DNA of 64,000 nt, taken from the NCBI GenBank assembly GCA_026182355.1, contig JAPFBL010000593.1:94716-158715 (forward strand). The letters are read 5' to 3'. The stretch's first letter is position 1, and every line of letters starts with the position of its first letter. The notes below the pieces were generated by a model. That model did not search any database and was not told the DNA's origin. It saw only the letters and a list, made by a program, of their open reading frames with translations. Source of the DNA: Hermatobates lingyangjiaoensis (Eukaryota; Arthropoda; Insecta; Hemiptera; Hermatobatidae). A program made the translations under genes and the position numbers. This document shows positions 50,270 to 61,100 of this stretch, piece by piece.

Positions 50270-51700
50270 ATTTGAAATTAAATACAATGTATGAATGTTT
50301 ACATTGGAATTAGTATGAAAAATTACTTAACTAATCTTGAAGCTTAATCAAGTATGTCAAGATACTGAAACATAATGCAATTTATAAGTAACAAAGAATT
50401 TTAATTATTTGCACTGTTTAACTGTTTAACACTTAGTTTAACTAAGTGCGAACACGTTTCGAAAAACGTGTTGTTAGTTTCATATTAATTTTTTTTGTGT
50501 GTAGACGTATTTCTTGAAATTACTCAATATACTATAAAATTATATTACGTTGACTCTATATTCTACTGTATTTCTTTCCTTTTTCTCGTTGTTGTTCCTT
50601 GTTTAAATAAATCTCAACATCTTGTCTATGTTCGTAGATATCAAATCCAGAATCTATTAATGGTACATTATGAATGCTATTTTAAGAAGGTAAATTTCTG
50701 TTTTCTATTAATATTACACTATAAATTATATATTTGTTGTAGCCTTCAAGATGTTTACGAATTTTTTTTCCTTCTAAAGTAGTACCCCTACTTAGACGGA
50801 GTTTATTGCAGTATTTTCACATGCTCCATAAATATAGACGTCTACTCCATAAATATAGACGAAACGTTAACATTGATAGTTGATATTCTTTTAAACTGGA
50901 CCAAACATTCAGAACAAGGAAATAAAACTGTCTTGATATATCAAATGACACAATATAGTATAAAGGAAAAGGTTAGAGAATACAAGTATGTCAGATATGC
51001 TGGATATAGTCAAAACAGAAATGCTTGATTATTCATCTTGACATAGACAGATTATTAATTTATGGCGGGAAACTCTGCGGAGGTATTCGAAAGAGAGAAT
51101 AAAAGACTGAGGTCATTCCATTCATGTTCACGTCTGACGTCATTGGGGATTTTTAGCTGCAGTGTTGTAGATATACCTTGTTCAATTGATTAAGATGAGG
51201 ACATAATACTTTGGAAGGCCTTGTAATGCGATAGTCTTGGTTGATTGACTGTTTGAATTTGAATACATATTGTTTAGGGTGCAAATGGAATAGTAAAATA
51301 ATTTTTCTAAAGAAAACTCTTTAAGGATTGTTCATTGAACATTTCAATATTCTATCTTTGTAATTAGCTGCCGTGATTTCAATACGGCAATTATTACTAA
51401 ATATAAATAAAATATTAATCTTAATATATTATTACGGCAATTTTACTAAATATAGAAAAATATAGTTAAAGAAAATATTAGTGAATACAAGTAAGTCAGA
51501 TATAACAGAAATGTTTGATTAAGGTTTGTTGTGAGTAATTAAAAACAGACATGAGCCATTTTACCGATTTGTTTATTGTTGTTAATTTTGTCAATCACTG
51601 CAGTATAGTAATCATCGACTTAAAGTTTCGCGTTCAAATATAGTTTAAAATTGGATGCTTTTTTGTGGGAGATTAAAAATCTTCTGTACACAGTCTCTTG
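50270..51700. other. AT-rich spacer with an H5 scrap
   Basis: At 50823-50866 a 22-bp unit (CTCCATAAATATAGACG) is doubled before GAAACGTTAAC, a relic of H5 without a core. Confidence 0.4.
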
Positions 51701-51783
51701 GAAAGGATGAAACATACCTTTCATAGTCTGTACGATAACATGTACTAGCATCCAAGGACAACTCAAGCCGATTAGTTCTCCTC

Positions 51784-51810
51784 CTGATGATAAAGTAAAT
51801 CGAAATATTG
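51784..51810 (+). ncRNA. Hammerhead-like motif with no stem II pairing
   Basis: CTGATGA and GAAATATT are intact and GGAGTGAG follows as in H6/H3, but the 11 bases between the core halves do not pair. Likely a decayed H6/H11 copy. Confidence 0.35.
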
Positions 51811-51849
51811 GAGTGAGTTTGATTGACGTTTATCTGTTTCCACCATGTT

Positions 51850-52325
51850 AGTACTCTTGTTGACTAATTAGAACATTCCAAGTTGATTTTCATATATTTA
51901 TATAGAACTTCCACAGTAAATGTATATTACCCTAAAATCAAAGAAATCATTATAAAATCAATAGAAAACTTAAAAAAAAAATAAATGAAAAAATTGCAAG
52001 AACTTTCGTGATAAATTATTAATGAGGTTAACGAGTCAAATAAAACTTGATTGTCAAAAAAGTTTCTTTTTGTCAACAAACTGCCTAAACGGCTTTAGAT
52101 TTTTCATTTTTGAGGTAATTCCTTATATATTTATATTTCATTGAATAATTTCAATATTCAGTGTATTTCGCTGAAATCATTTTCTCATTAGTTTAAAATT
52201 TTCACATTTTCTAGTTCTAAAATAATTTCTTCTTTTTCTTCGCCTAGACTTTGAAAAATATGACTTCAGCGAAATATGGTCAATTATTCAGTAAAATCAT
52301 GTGTAATCGAAAGACTGCTCCCAAA
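51850..52325. other. AT-rich spacer
   Basis: Nothing recognised. Confidence 0.4.
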
Positions 52326-52349
52326 TTTGACAAATATATACATATATAT

Positions 52350-52545
52350 ATAATCAATTAAACGAAACGATTCAATGAACTAAATAAACTAAGTTCAAAG
52401 AAAGAACTCACATAAATGAGATTACAAAAACTCACTACTCTATTTCGATATCTTCCTAGAGACGAGGATTTCGAAATATAGTGGTGAGTTTTTGTGATCT
52501 CTGTAATATGTGTTCTTTCTGTAAACACAGTTTATATATATATAT
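52350..52545. repeat. H14 decayed hairpin
   Basis: AAACTCACTACTCTATTTCG and CGAAATATAGTGGTGAGTTT mirror each other; cores are lost (CCTAGAGACGAGG). A further half copy is at 52824-52890. Confidence 0.6.
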
Positions 52546-52549
52546 CTAC

Positions 52550-52783
52550 AAAACAGTAATGAATTGTCGACCGTGGGACAGATATAACATAAAAAGTATA
52601 AATCGGGATGCGGTCAGTTTCTTTCACTTCCAATCAAATTCTTATTGCCGACGTTTCGATTTTATTCAAGATGTTTTGATATTGTAGACCTTTGAAAAAG
52701 AATTTGAATAAAATCGAAACGTTGGCAATGAGAGTTTGATTAGAAGTGGAAGAAACTGACCGCATTCCGATTTATCCTTTTTT

Positions 52784-52787
<4 letters not shown>
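52550..52787. repeat. H7 inverted repeat, second copy
   Basis: Left ATTGCCGACGTTTCGATTTT, right AAAATCGAAACGTTGGCAAT; outer GGTCAGTTTCTTTCACTTC mirrored by AGTGGAAGAAACTGACC. The core reads CTTTGAA on the plus strand. Confidence 0.75.

Positions 52788-52823
<36 letters not shown>
52788..52823. repeat. (TA)n microsatellite
   Basis: Pure TA. Confidence 0.95.
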
Positions 52824-52825
<2 letters not shown>

Positions 52826-52905
52826 GAGGACATCGAAATATAGTAGTGAGTTCAGTGATTTCTTTTCTATGTGTTCTTTTTAAATTCTAGTTTATATATA
52901 TATAT

Positions 52906-53075
52906 ACAATTAAAAGAAACGGTCCAGCGGACTTTTTTAAAATAAATTCAAAACGAAGGAAACACACAGAAAGACACAGATATAACTCACATCGATATTT
53001 CGACCATCGTCGTCATCAGGAGGTGCGAAGAGCGAAGAGTCCTGCAGGAAGACAGGGCAGCGACTCTGTCGTATG
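52906..53075 (-). repeat. H3 terminal repeat between (TA)n tracts
   Basis: ACAATTAAAAGAAACGGTCC through CCTGCAGGAAGACAGGG; one arm only. Confidence 0.75.
52994..53019 (-). ncRNA. Hammerhead candidate, H3
   Basis: CTGATGA, C, GAC/GTC with loop GATG, GAAA, ATAT, C. Core intact and identical to 42814-42839. Confidence 0.6.
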
Positions 53076-53089
53076 ATATATATATATAT

Positions 53090-53190
53090 CTTTATGAAAT
53101 GGGGAAAAATACCCCACACTCTTCTTTTTTCCCATTTCATATTGTGATTTGATCATTGAATGTTATTTCACGTGTTTATGTGAAATCTTG
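53090..53190 (+). repeat. H1 fragment without core
   Basis: TTTCCCATTTCATATTGTGA to TATGTGAAATCTTGTTATA; the hammerhead half is missing. Confidence 0.6.
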
Positions 53191-53461
53191 TTATATATAT
53201 CGTCTTCTCACTACTCAACTTTCTTTCCTGAGAACGACCGTTAAATGGGTCGAAATATTGAATGTTAGTCCTAGTTTCGGTTTTTCATTCGTATTTCTCG
53301 AAGTTTTTAAATATATATATATATATATAAAATGAACCACGATCTTCTGACTGAGAGATTCGGTAATACGAACCAATTTCCTGTTATTAGAGAATAATTG
53401 AAAATGGGATTGGCTAAATTATATGTCTCATAACGATAAAGGAGGCTTATATATATATATA

Positions 53462-53486
53462 TACCCTTATACATTTGTATAAGGGT
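53462..53486. repeat. Short perfect hairpin at a (TA)n edge
   Basis: ACCCTTATAC, ATTT, GTATAAGGGT. Confidence 0.8.
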
Positions 53487-53489
53487 ATA

Positions 53490-54320
53490 CAGGGTGAAGG
53501 GATGAAGGGAAGAAATATATGTAGGTCTATAGCAGAATATTGAATCCAAGGAATGGTTCTCTTCAATACGAGTGAAAAATGCGAAAAATATTTACAACGG
53601 AAATAAATAATATATAAGAGAATAAAATAATACAATACACTAAAAGGATAAATAAGGCTCTAAGACAGGTTAAATAGGAAATTTTCCTTTTATTGTTTTC
53701 CTTTACAAAGAAATTATTAGTTTGGAAAATTTAGTTTCAAATCTGATAGCACTTTACTGATGTAAAAGGAATGGTCCTGATTGTATGCATTTTGGAAGGA
53801 TGTTTTACTGCAAGTGAAAATGTATGACTAAATTGTAATGAGAGTGTGAAGTGTAGGCGTGGAGAGTGCGTGGGAGAGGTGGATGGTCCGTCAAGTCGTT
53901 CTAGAAATAGTTGGAGCGATCAGGGAAGCAGAGGAGTGACTACCGGCTCATGACTGAGGGTAACCTCAAGGTCATTTCTGCTGATGTCATCTAAATCCGC
54001 ATTGACAATATACAGACTCCTTCTTTCATCTCGAGTATTCTCAAACCACCTTTTTCTTTTTCTCCCTTAAAGTACAATTCATAGTGTTTTGGTTTTTGTT
54101 TTTTTTTTCAATTCTATAAATAACTAATTTAATTTAACCTTGTTTCTAAAATCGCCAGACCTTTAAGCAGCTGTCAATGATTGGCCTAGTTAGATTTGTG
54201 ATTGATTGATTTTTGATTGATGTTTTTTTGACTGAGTTCTAAAATATGATAAGCAGGGACTTAAAGTTCATTCTATAGATAGGATAGTTCATTCCATCAT
54301 GTGTCCAAATAAGCCGCTCC
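53490..54320. other. Spacer, no gene recognised
   Basis: 53840-54000 is less AT-rich, without a coding motif. Confidence 0.35.
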
Positions 54321-54326
54321 CAATTC

Positions 54327-54634
<308 letters not shown>

Positions 54635-54964
54635 GCACAAAAACAAATATGTATATATAATAAGTTAAAAACCAATCCGAAAACATACACATAATAAATT
54701 AGAAATAAAGAAATGAATAATTGAAGGATACAAACATTAAGTCTTTCATTCTCGATTCAACTGTCATGGGGAGAGAGGCACGAGGAAGGCGAAAACACAC
54801 CACAACATATCGAAGTTAGATAAAGACAAGCTATAATAGAATCGTCTAAACAACTAGTTTACGTCAGAGTCTCACTCAAAACGGGTAATACGTAGAAAAA
54901 AGTAGAAAAACGTAGCCTTCTACTACTCGTAGAAAAAACAACTCAACTCAAAACTCCATGTATA

Positions 54965-55091
54965 GAAAGTTCGTGAGTTTGTTTGTTTGTTTTTCCCATT
55001 TTCCGTGAAAATAGAGTCCTGAAATTGTTATAATCTTTACTTTTCTTGTGACTGGCTTTGTTATACTTGTATTACATAATAACTAATCGTA

Positions 55092-55126
<35 letters not shown>

Positions 55127-55702
55127 GGCAGATTAGCCCAGTGGCTTGCGTACTCGCCTCGACTTTCTACAATATTATTTAATAATATTTCTCATTAGGG
55201 GGTCAAGGTAGCCTATAATATATAATAAACTATTACATTAGAGGTTAGAAATGAATAATATTAGAAACAAACTTGAACACAACTGCCAGATAAAATACGA
55301 ATGTTCTAAGGTAATATTAAAAAGACACATTCCTTTCATTAATGTTATTTTATGTTGGGTAAATAAATTATATATTTCAATATACAAGTTTTGTTTATTT
55401 TAAATATATTTGATTGTGTATATAACTTGTATTGATGTTTTATTTATTTATTATGTCATAAAATAAATGATTGTTTTTTACTTTTAAATGATTTTTATTT
55501 TGCTAAAATATACTTATTGTGTGTATATCTTGAATCATGTTAAGAATACTATATCAATAGCTGGGGCCATATAAAAATCTGTTTCCGTGCCTTAATAAAG
55601 AAACAACAATTAAAATTATCCCTGTCAATTATGACCAGTGAATTAATTTCAATACCTATTGTTATCATTTCTGAATGACACAAAGGGACACGGGCAGTCT
55701 AG
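54965..55702 (+). mobile_element. Dispersed repeat with Helitron-like 3' end (copy 2)
   Basis: Same order as 6290-7236: GTGAGTTTGTTTGTTTG start, one tRNA A-box-like string (TAGCCCAGTGGCTTGCG), then ~450 bp that aligns with 6775-7236 at roughly 85% by eye, ending CTAG followed by T. It has one internal unit instead of three and contains the G-run at 55095. Confidence 0.5.
55095..55125 (+). repeat. Poly(G) run, ~31 nt
   Basis: Uninterrupted G; a potential quadruplex and a likely place for sequencing length error. Confidence 0.9.
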
Positions 55703-56074
55703 TATTCTTACGTATATTAGTGTAACACTCATATTCTATAATAATTGATAATATTCAATCTGACTGTCAATATAGATTTTAAATATATATATATTCTCAT
55801 AATTATATATTTTTTGAAAATATATTTCTGCGTTGTTCTCTTTTTATTGCTGTAGTTGAAAAGCTAAGTTAATCTACAGAGAAATTCTGTCGGTTTGTGG
55901 GTAGTAGTTTCTCATAAACTGCCAGCTATATTTCATTTTTCCTGGATTTAATACACATTGTTATTTTTTATGGTATTTTTTTCCACTTATTTTATGTTTT
56001 TATTTTATCCACCCCCTCCTCTCCTCGCTCTTTTGTTTACTCTCTCGTATTTGACGGCCAAACTGAAGTCTAGC

Positions 56075-56245
56075 GTAGTTCTGAATCTGTTTCTGAATCC
56101 GTTTCTGCATCTGATTCTGAATCTGTTTCTGAATACGTTTCTGAATCTGTTTCTGAACCGTTTCTGAATCTGTTTCTGAATTTGTTTCTGATTCCTTTTT
56201 TGAATCTGTTTCAGAATCCGTTTCTGAATCTGTTTCTCTTCCATG
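56075..56245. repeat. 12-bp minisatellite CTGAATCTGTTT
   Basis: About 14 degenerate units. The 81-codon open frame across it (Gln/Arg/Asn repeats) is a product of the repeat. Confidence 0.9.
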
Positions 56246-56296
56246 AACATCTCTTCATAATATAAACATATACTATAAATTTATACATATTTATTA

Positions 56297-56383
56297 TAGA
56301 GAGAGAGTGTTATGAGATAGAGATGAGAGAGAGAGAGAGAGGGGGAGAGAGAGTGAGTGAATGAGACAGAGAGGGAGAGAGAA

Positions 56384-56423
<40 letters not shown>

Positions 56424-56440
56424 GAGTGAGACAGATAGAG
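56297..56440. repeat. (GA)n tract
   Basis: GA-rich with GT and GGGA interruptions. Confidence 0.9.
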
Positions 56441-56505
56441 AGTATGAAGTAGTGGGAGTAAGAAAGAGCAATTATTTGGATTATGGGGAATTTGCATTTC
56501 TTGTT
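56440..56505 (+). repeat. Segment duplicated at 57563-57625
   Basis: GAAGTAGTGGGAGTAAGAAA with ~40 bp more follows a GA tract here and again at 57563; in the second place it lies inside a pogo MITE. Confidence 0.8.
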
Positions 56506-56509
56506 AAAA

Positions 56510-57370
56510 CTATAAACTGATTTATCTCTTTAAAATAATCTGTTTAGTTTATATTACTGTTTTGAAAAATATTTAGAACTTCAAAAATTTACATTATTTT
56601 AAATAAATTATAATTTCATTTTTCATGAAATGATATATTAATCTTATCTTAATATAACTTCTAACACTGTAAAATTTATATGGGATGTAGATAAAGAGAA
56701 GGGGTTATCATTCTTTTTAAGAGATTTTCAATTTGAGATAAAAGAGTTGTTCTTGTTATGACTGCCCCCACGCTGTCGGCGACAAATGAATCGTCAATGT
56801 TGAAGCTTCTTCACATTTTATTTTATTTTATTTTATTTTTTTTTTAGAGAGTCTAGTGGGATTCTTGTTTGTTTTAAATGACTACATGGTTGATTCATTT
56901 CTCTTGTTCGCTGTCTGTTTTTTTTTTATTGCCTTCTTTGGTTGCCATTCGAGCATGTGTGTTATCTGTGCTCCTCACTCAGCTGGTGTGCATTAGGTGT
57001 TATTAATAATGCATTTACAGTTTGTTCACTTCAAAGAGGTTAGAAGTAGATGTTCTACATGCTTTTATCCAGCCTTATCTCTTAATTCTGCTGTTGTTTG
57101 CTATAATGGTTTGAAAGAGGACTCATGTTGCTGTCTCTTGAAAGCTGATTCTCTGGACACCCTTCTATTTTGTGAGTCACTTTGTAGAGTGATTTGTGAA
57201 GCGGAGGCGACGTTACCATAGTAACTGGGGATATCCCAGTTTATTTTACATCCCAGTACTGATTTACCTTCCTATCTCTTTCACCACTTAATATTCTTAT
57301 TCCTCTTTCATATATTAATTTCAGGGACTCATGCTTTATAAACTAGATACTTATATTTTCTTACTAATAT
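56510..57370. other. Spacer, no gene recognised
   Basis: A 74-codon frame at 56997-57221 looks somewhat protein-like (six Cys) but has no known motif or start context. Confidence 0.35.
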
Positions 57371-57377
57371 AAAACTA

Positions 57378-57791
57378 CAGTCATGCCTCAGTTTAACGGA
57401 CTAAAAGGAGGAGGGGACACCAATCTGATATTCCCGATCATCCGAAGTTTCTGATACTACTGTATTTCAACTTTTCAATCAACTCAACCTTTTGTGATAC
57501 TGTTAAGTTCTCTTTTCTGTTTTTCTATAGGGTTTGAGAGAGAGAGAAAGAGAGAGAGAGAAGTAGTGGGAGTAAGAAAGTGCAATTATTTGGATTATGG
57601 GGAATTTTCATTTCCCATTGAACAAAAAATGTTGAATATTTCACAAATAACTCACAAATCAGGACCAAAAAGGTTGAAAAACACTGTCTAAGCAGCTACA
57701 CAGATTCCAGCACAGTTGTAAACAAAGCTACAGATGTTTCGTTGCTTCCGAAATCCATTAAAGTTAAGTCCGTTAAATCGAGGTATGAGTG
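57378..57791. mobile_element. pogo/Tigger-type MITE, ~414 bp
   Basis: Left CAGTCATGCCTCAGTTTAAC, right end on the complement CACTCATACCTCGATTTAAC; both run on into GGACT. Flanked by TA on each side (57376-57377, 57792-57793), the Tc1/mariner-pogo target. A GA tract and the segment duplicated from 56440 lie inside. Confidence 0.8.
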
Positions 57792-57798
57792 TATATAC

Positions 57799-57900
57799 AG
57801 TAATATCTCGGTGTTCGAACGCCTTTGAACTGAGTTGTCGAGAAAATATCCCCCCGAATATTTGTCGAGAAACTCGAACCGAATTTCGAATTTGGGACTC
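57799..57900 (+). mobile_element. Second pogo/Tigger-type terminus
   Basis: TA followed by CAGTAATATCTCGGTGTTCG, a different Tigger-like end, directly after the first MITE. Cut by a SINE fragment at ~57903. Confidence 0.55.
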
Positions 57901-57902
57901 AA

Positions 57903-58040
57903 TTGTATTTAGAGTAGGGGTCTTTAACGAGTACTAAATACTGTATAGGCTCGAGGCCGATGTGCTCAGATTTTTTTATATTCTACGAGAACAAATCGAG
58001 GGCCAGAGTAGGTATTGAATCAAGACCCGACTACGACCGA
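57903..58040 (-). mobile_element. tRNA-derived SINE fragment
   Basis: TATTTAGAGTAGGGGTCTTT and CGAGGGCCAGAGTAGGTATT match the middle and head of the minus-strand SINEs. Confidence 0.65.
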
Positions 58041-58339
58041 ATGTATGGTAGTCTAGCATAGTATACTCGTATGTATACATGTTTTTATGTAAAGAAATCT
58101 GCAGTCATTTAAAAAAATAACACCTGTATATCATCTGACCGAACTGATTATTTCATTTACCATTGTTTTTCTCACGGGAAAATTAGTTCTAGTTAAGAAA
58201 AAAAATCTGAAAAATTTATGATCAATAATCAAGGTACCATTGTATTATACAACCGATATATTTAGAATATAAGATGCTCTACCGTTCTGTTTAATGTTAA
58301 ATATTAGTAGTTAAATATTTTAATACTATACAATGATTA

Positions 58340-58535
58340 TTGGTCAGGCGTAGGCTAACAGGCAGCGTGCTTGACTTTAGTACTGAAGATTGGGGGTTCA
58401 AATCTTGGCTATGACCCTAAACTTTTCATGTGAGGTTTCTTAATATACTGTCCCTCGGAGATGAAGCTATATGGTTAGTCCCGAGCCTATACCGTAGCAG
58501 GTACTTGTAGAAGAACCCTGTTCTTAAATTGAAGT
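58340..58535 (+). mobile_element. tRNA-derived SINE, diverged
   Basis: A-box-like GTAGGCTAACAGGCAGCGTG, B-box GGGGTTCAAATCTTG, then CTGTCCCTCGGAGATGAAGC. Joined tail to tail with the next SINE. Confidence 0.6.
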
Positions 58536-58539
58536 AGGT

Positions 58540-58693
58540 TAGGTTAGTTTAGGTTGCAGTGGCAATCCCACAAGGGAAACATAGTCTGAACATTGACCCT
58601 GCGTGGTACCACACAATAAAGATTGATTCTACATTGGGTCCTAAATTTTGTATTACTCAAATATATTGAGAGTAGGGATCTTTAACGAGTACG
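58540..58693 (-). mobile_element. tRNA-derived SINE, 5'-truncated
   Basis: TAGGTTAGGTTAGTTTAGGT tail side, then TTGCAGTGGCAATCCCACAA and body to CTTTAACGAGTAC. Confidence 0.7.
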
Positions 58694-58694
58694 A

Positions 58695-58968
58695 ATGTCA
58701 ACCGACTTGACTGCACCCAGTTTAATGCTTTTTATGTAAGTTTGGATTCTTATAGGCGGAATAGACGTATGAAAGGTCATAGGGCTTTTGTTGACTAGAA
58801 CAGATACTATGCATGCTAATTCTCACGGATATAGCTTTAATGACTGTTCCCGTGAACAAATTCTTAAACAGATCCCTAATTCCAACACCATAGTGACACT
58901 GAGGGCAACTGGAGGGGTACATATCGCTCTTCTTGAGGCTAGAATAACTCCTGGACTTAATCTCAAAC
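58695..58968 (+). pseudogene. Unidentified coding remnant
   Basis: Two overlapping frames give a protein-like text: RRNRRMKGHRAF, then (next frame) RTDTMHANSHGYSFNDCSRE, QILKQIPNSNTIVTLRATGG and VHIALLEARITPGLNLKLS. The residue mix and lack of low complexity suggest a real, frameshifted gene piece, most likely from a mobile element. I do not recognise the family. Confidence 0.4.
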
Positions 58969-58999
58969 TTTCGTTAATTTTTTATTACTTTTTTATTTT

Positions 59000-59555
59000 G
59001 TTTTAAATTATTTATTTTTGTTATTTAGCCTTTTGAATTCATCATCTCTCTTTTTATTTTGTATCTTTTTAACATACCTTTTATTATTTCTCAGTTTGAT
59101 TTGATTTTAATATTTGTTATATTCCCCAAGATAGGTGAGCGATAGCTGTCCGATTCCAATTCTTCTCAAGTGCTATTGTTTGTGTAAGGTAGTTGTGACT
59201 GGTATTGATCCGGTGAAGCTGTAATGGTGATTAATCAGAGAAGGAAGCGGTTTATAGGGCCTTTCGTATCAGAGTTTCCTACACAATTCCTCTTGCTGGT
59301 TAGCAATGCAATGTGGGAGTTCACAGCTTCCCTTGTTGCTCAATCATGCTCTTGGCTTTACTGAGTCAGATGGCCATCGCTGACTGTGCAAGCCCGATGA
59401 TGGCCTTGCAGCCTCAAACGCATTTTAGTTTGCCAATCAACCAAACTTCAATTATTATCTTTACACAAATAAACAATGTCTCTTCAACAGTTCAGTAGAG
59501 TAATGTATTATACATTTAATATAGAAATTTTAATTTATAGTAATTTCAATATTAA
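59000..59555. other. Spacer, no gene recognised
   Basis: Less AT-rich at 59130-59420; no motif. Confidence 0.3.
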
Positions 59556-59561
59556 TTATAG

Positions 59562-59650
59562 TGGGTAAGTATGTATCTGAACATTTGTTGATAGGTTACA
59601 GACGAGGTTTGTATTTGTGTGGGTAAGTATGTATCTGAACATTTGTTGAT
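59562..59650 (+). repeat. 33-bp direct repeat
   Basis: GTGGGTAAGTATGTATCTGA with ATTTGTTGAT occurs at 59562 and 59618. Confidence 0.9.
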
Positions 59651-59914
59651 GCTTTATAAACCATACAAAATGTGTGACTTGATACATACAATTGACTTTA
59701 AACCCATAAATACTCTGAAGAACATGTGATATGCTGAATATTCTTGTGTTTTATTGCCCATTATATGAATTTAAATTCCATTTTTTTCTTCTTAACTGCT
59801 AACTCTAGACCTTCTAAATATTGTTGTTGGTGTAAACTTAATGTTACTATTAATTCTAAATGAAATAATTCAAGAGGACACTTTTTTGTTATAAAATTTT
59901 TAACATTTTAATTT

Positions 59915-59985
59915 AGGATGTCGATCCCCAGATCTACCAGTCTATAGGCGAACACGCTAACCACTGGGCTACCCTGGCTCCTTTG
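59915..59985 (-). mobile_element. tRNA-like SINE head only
   Basis: Minus strand: A box TAGCCCAGTGGTTAGCGTG, anticodon-arm-like stretch, then GGGGATCGACATC at the B-box position. No body follows. Confidence 0.5.
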
Positions 59986-59989
59986 AAAC

Positions 59990-60870
59990 ATATATAATGA
60001 TTGATTATATTGTAGTACTTGGCACCTTCCATCTCTTAAATAAACCTCAAGCCTCACGTCTATCTTTCCACAACTCCATTTCCTAAGTCTCCCAATATCA
60101 TTGATGACGGTTCTAACCAAAAATTATGAACCAGTTATGTTTTTTTTATATGTTTCAGTGTCTCAATTATTTATTATTATATATATTTTTCTTTGTGTTT
60201 TTATTCTCTTAAGAAAGAAATATAAATATTTTGTAAATATAAATATAGTTATTCATGGGTATTAAAACAAATTGATTAAATAGATGGAATTTTCCATAAG
60301 AGACAGTAACTTGATTTCATTGCTGTTAGTCTAGATCACTCTATTTACTAATGCAGACTGGTTCATTTTATTTAATAATTTAACTAAAATTTCTTCATAT
60401 TTTACCAATTACTCTTAGTTGCCATAATTGTGACAAATATTTAAGTGCCACACCTGGCATTTCCTAAACATTTTTAGGTTAAGTGTTTCCTATAAATATG
60501 CATAGCTGTTTTTGCATATTCCAATCAGATAAGACAAGCTTGATGAAATTCTTGAATATTAAATCATTATGGTCATATAATTCAAATGTCTGATATCAAA
60601 TACGTGTGTATAATATAGCTTTTTTTTTTATATAAAAATTCTTTTGTTGATTTATATTAATATAATTTTAAGTTAAAACATGTAAACACGGCATCAAAAT
60701 TGATGAAGACATAACTCATCGAAACCTTATTAGTTGGTTTTTATAATTTTAGATGGAGTACTCTTTCATGGATGTAAATAGGAAGAATTTTTCTTGCGGA
60801 TTCGGGAGTACCGTTGGATCTATTGAGTTCTGCACTCCCTAAAGAAGTGTATCACGTTTCTCTGGGAATC
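59990..60870. other. AT-rich spacer
   Basis: Nothing recognised; TTGATGAAGACATAACTCATC at 60702 is discussed under rejected items. Confidence 0.35.
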
Positions 60871-60872
60871 AG

Positions 60873-61010
60873 GGACCAAGGTGGCCAAGATGCTTACGTG
60901 CTTGCCGACAGGTAGATCCGGGGTTCGATACCTGTTTTGGTATTATTGAGCGCTCCCAGCTTATTCAGCCATATCGTTGAAAACAACAACAAAACAGACT
61001 GATGCCTTTT
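60873..61010 (+). mobile_element. tRNA-like SINE, different subfamily
   Basis: GTGGCCAAGATGCTTACGTG (A-box region) and a near-consensus B box GGGGTTCGATACC, then a body ending in an AAAACAACAACAAAAC run; shares only the head with the other SINEs. Confidence 0.55.
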
Positions 61011-61014
61011 TTTA

Positions 61015-61100
61015 CGTGAAAACTCTTTTGCCGCATCTCGGGAGCTACAAGCTCTAGCCTATGATAGAGGCAAACAAAACCTCCGAGAAACGCCCTAGAT
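61015..61100 (+). mobile_element. Possible 5' UTR of the non-LTR element, upstream of the hAT insertion
   Basis: Less AT-rich text ending GAAACGCCCTAGAT. It would continue at 62818 (CCTAGAGCCTTGCCACC) if the hAT were removed. The link is inferred from the target duplication and similar composition. Confidence 0.35.

Larger units (their letters stand above)
49890..50490. repeat. H12 arms in inverted orientation, ~500 bp apart
   Basis: AATATGAAACTAACAATACG at 49893 is mirrored by GTGTTGTTAGTTTCATATT at 50468; the left arm has a hammerhead core, the right only AACACGTTTCGAAAAACGTG. The H13 hairpin lies between them. Confidence 0.6.

Noticed and set aside
60695..60740. Hammerhead-like TTGATGA ... 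CATCGAAACC
   Set aside because: The pairing GATGA/TCATC uses core bases, and C3 is missing; more likely a chance hairpin.
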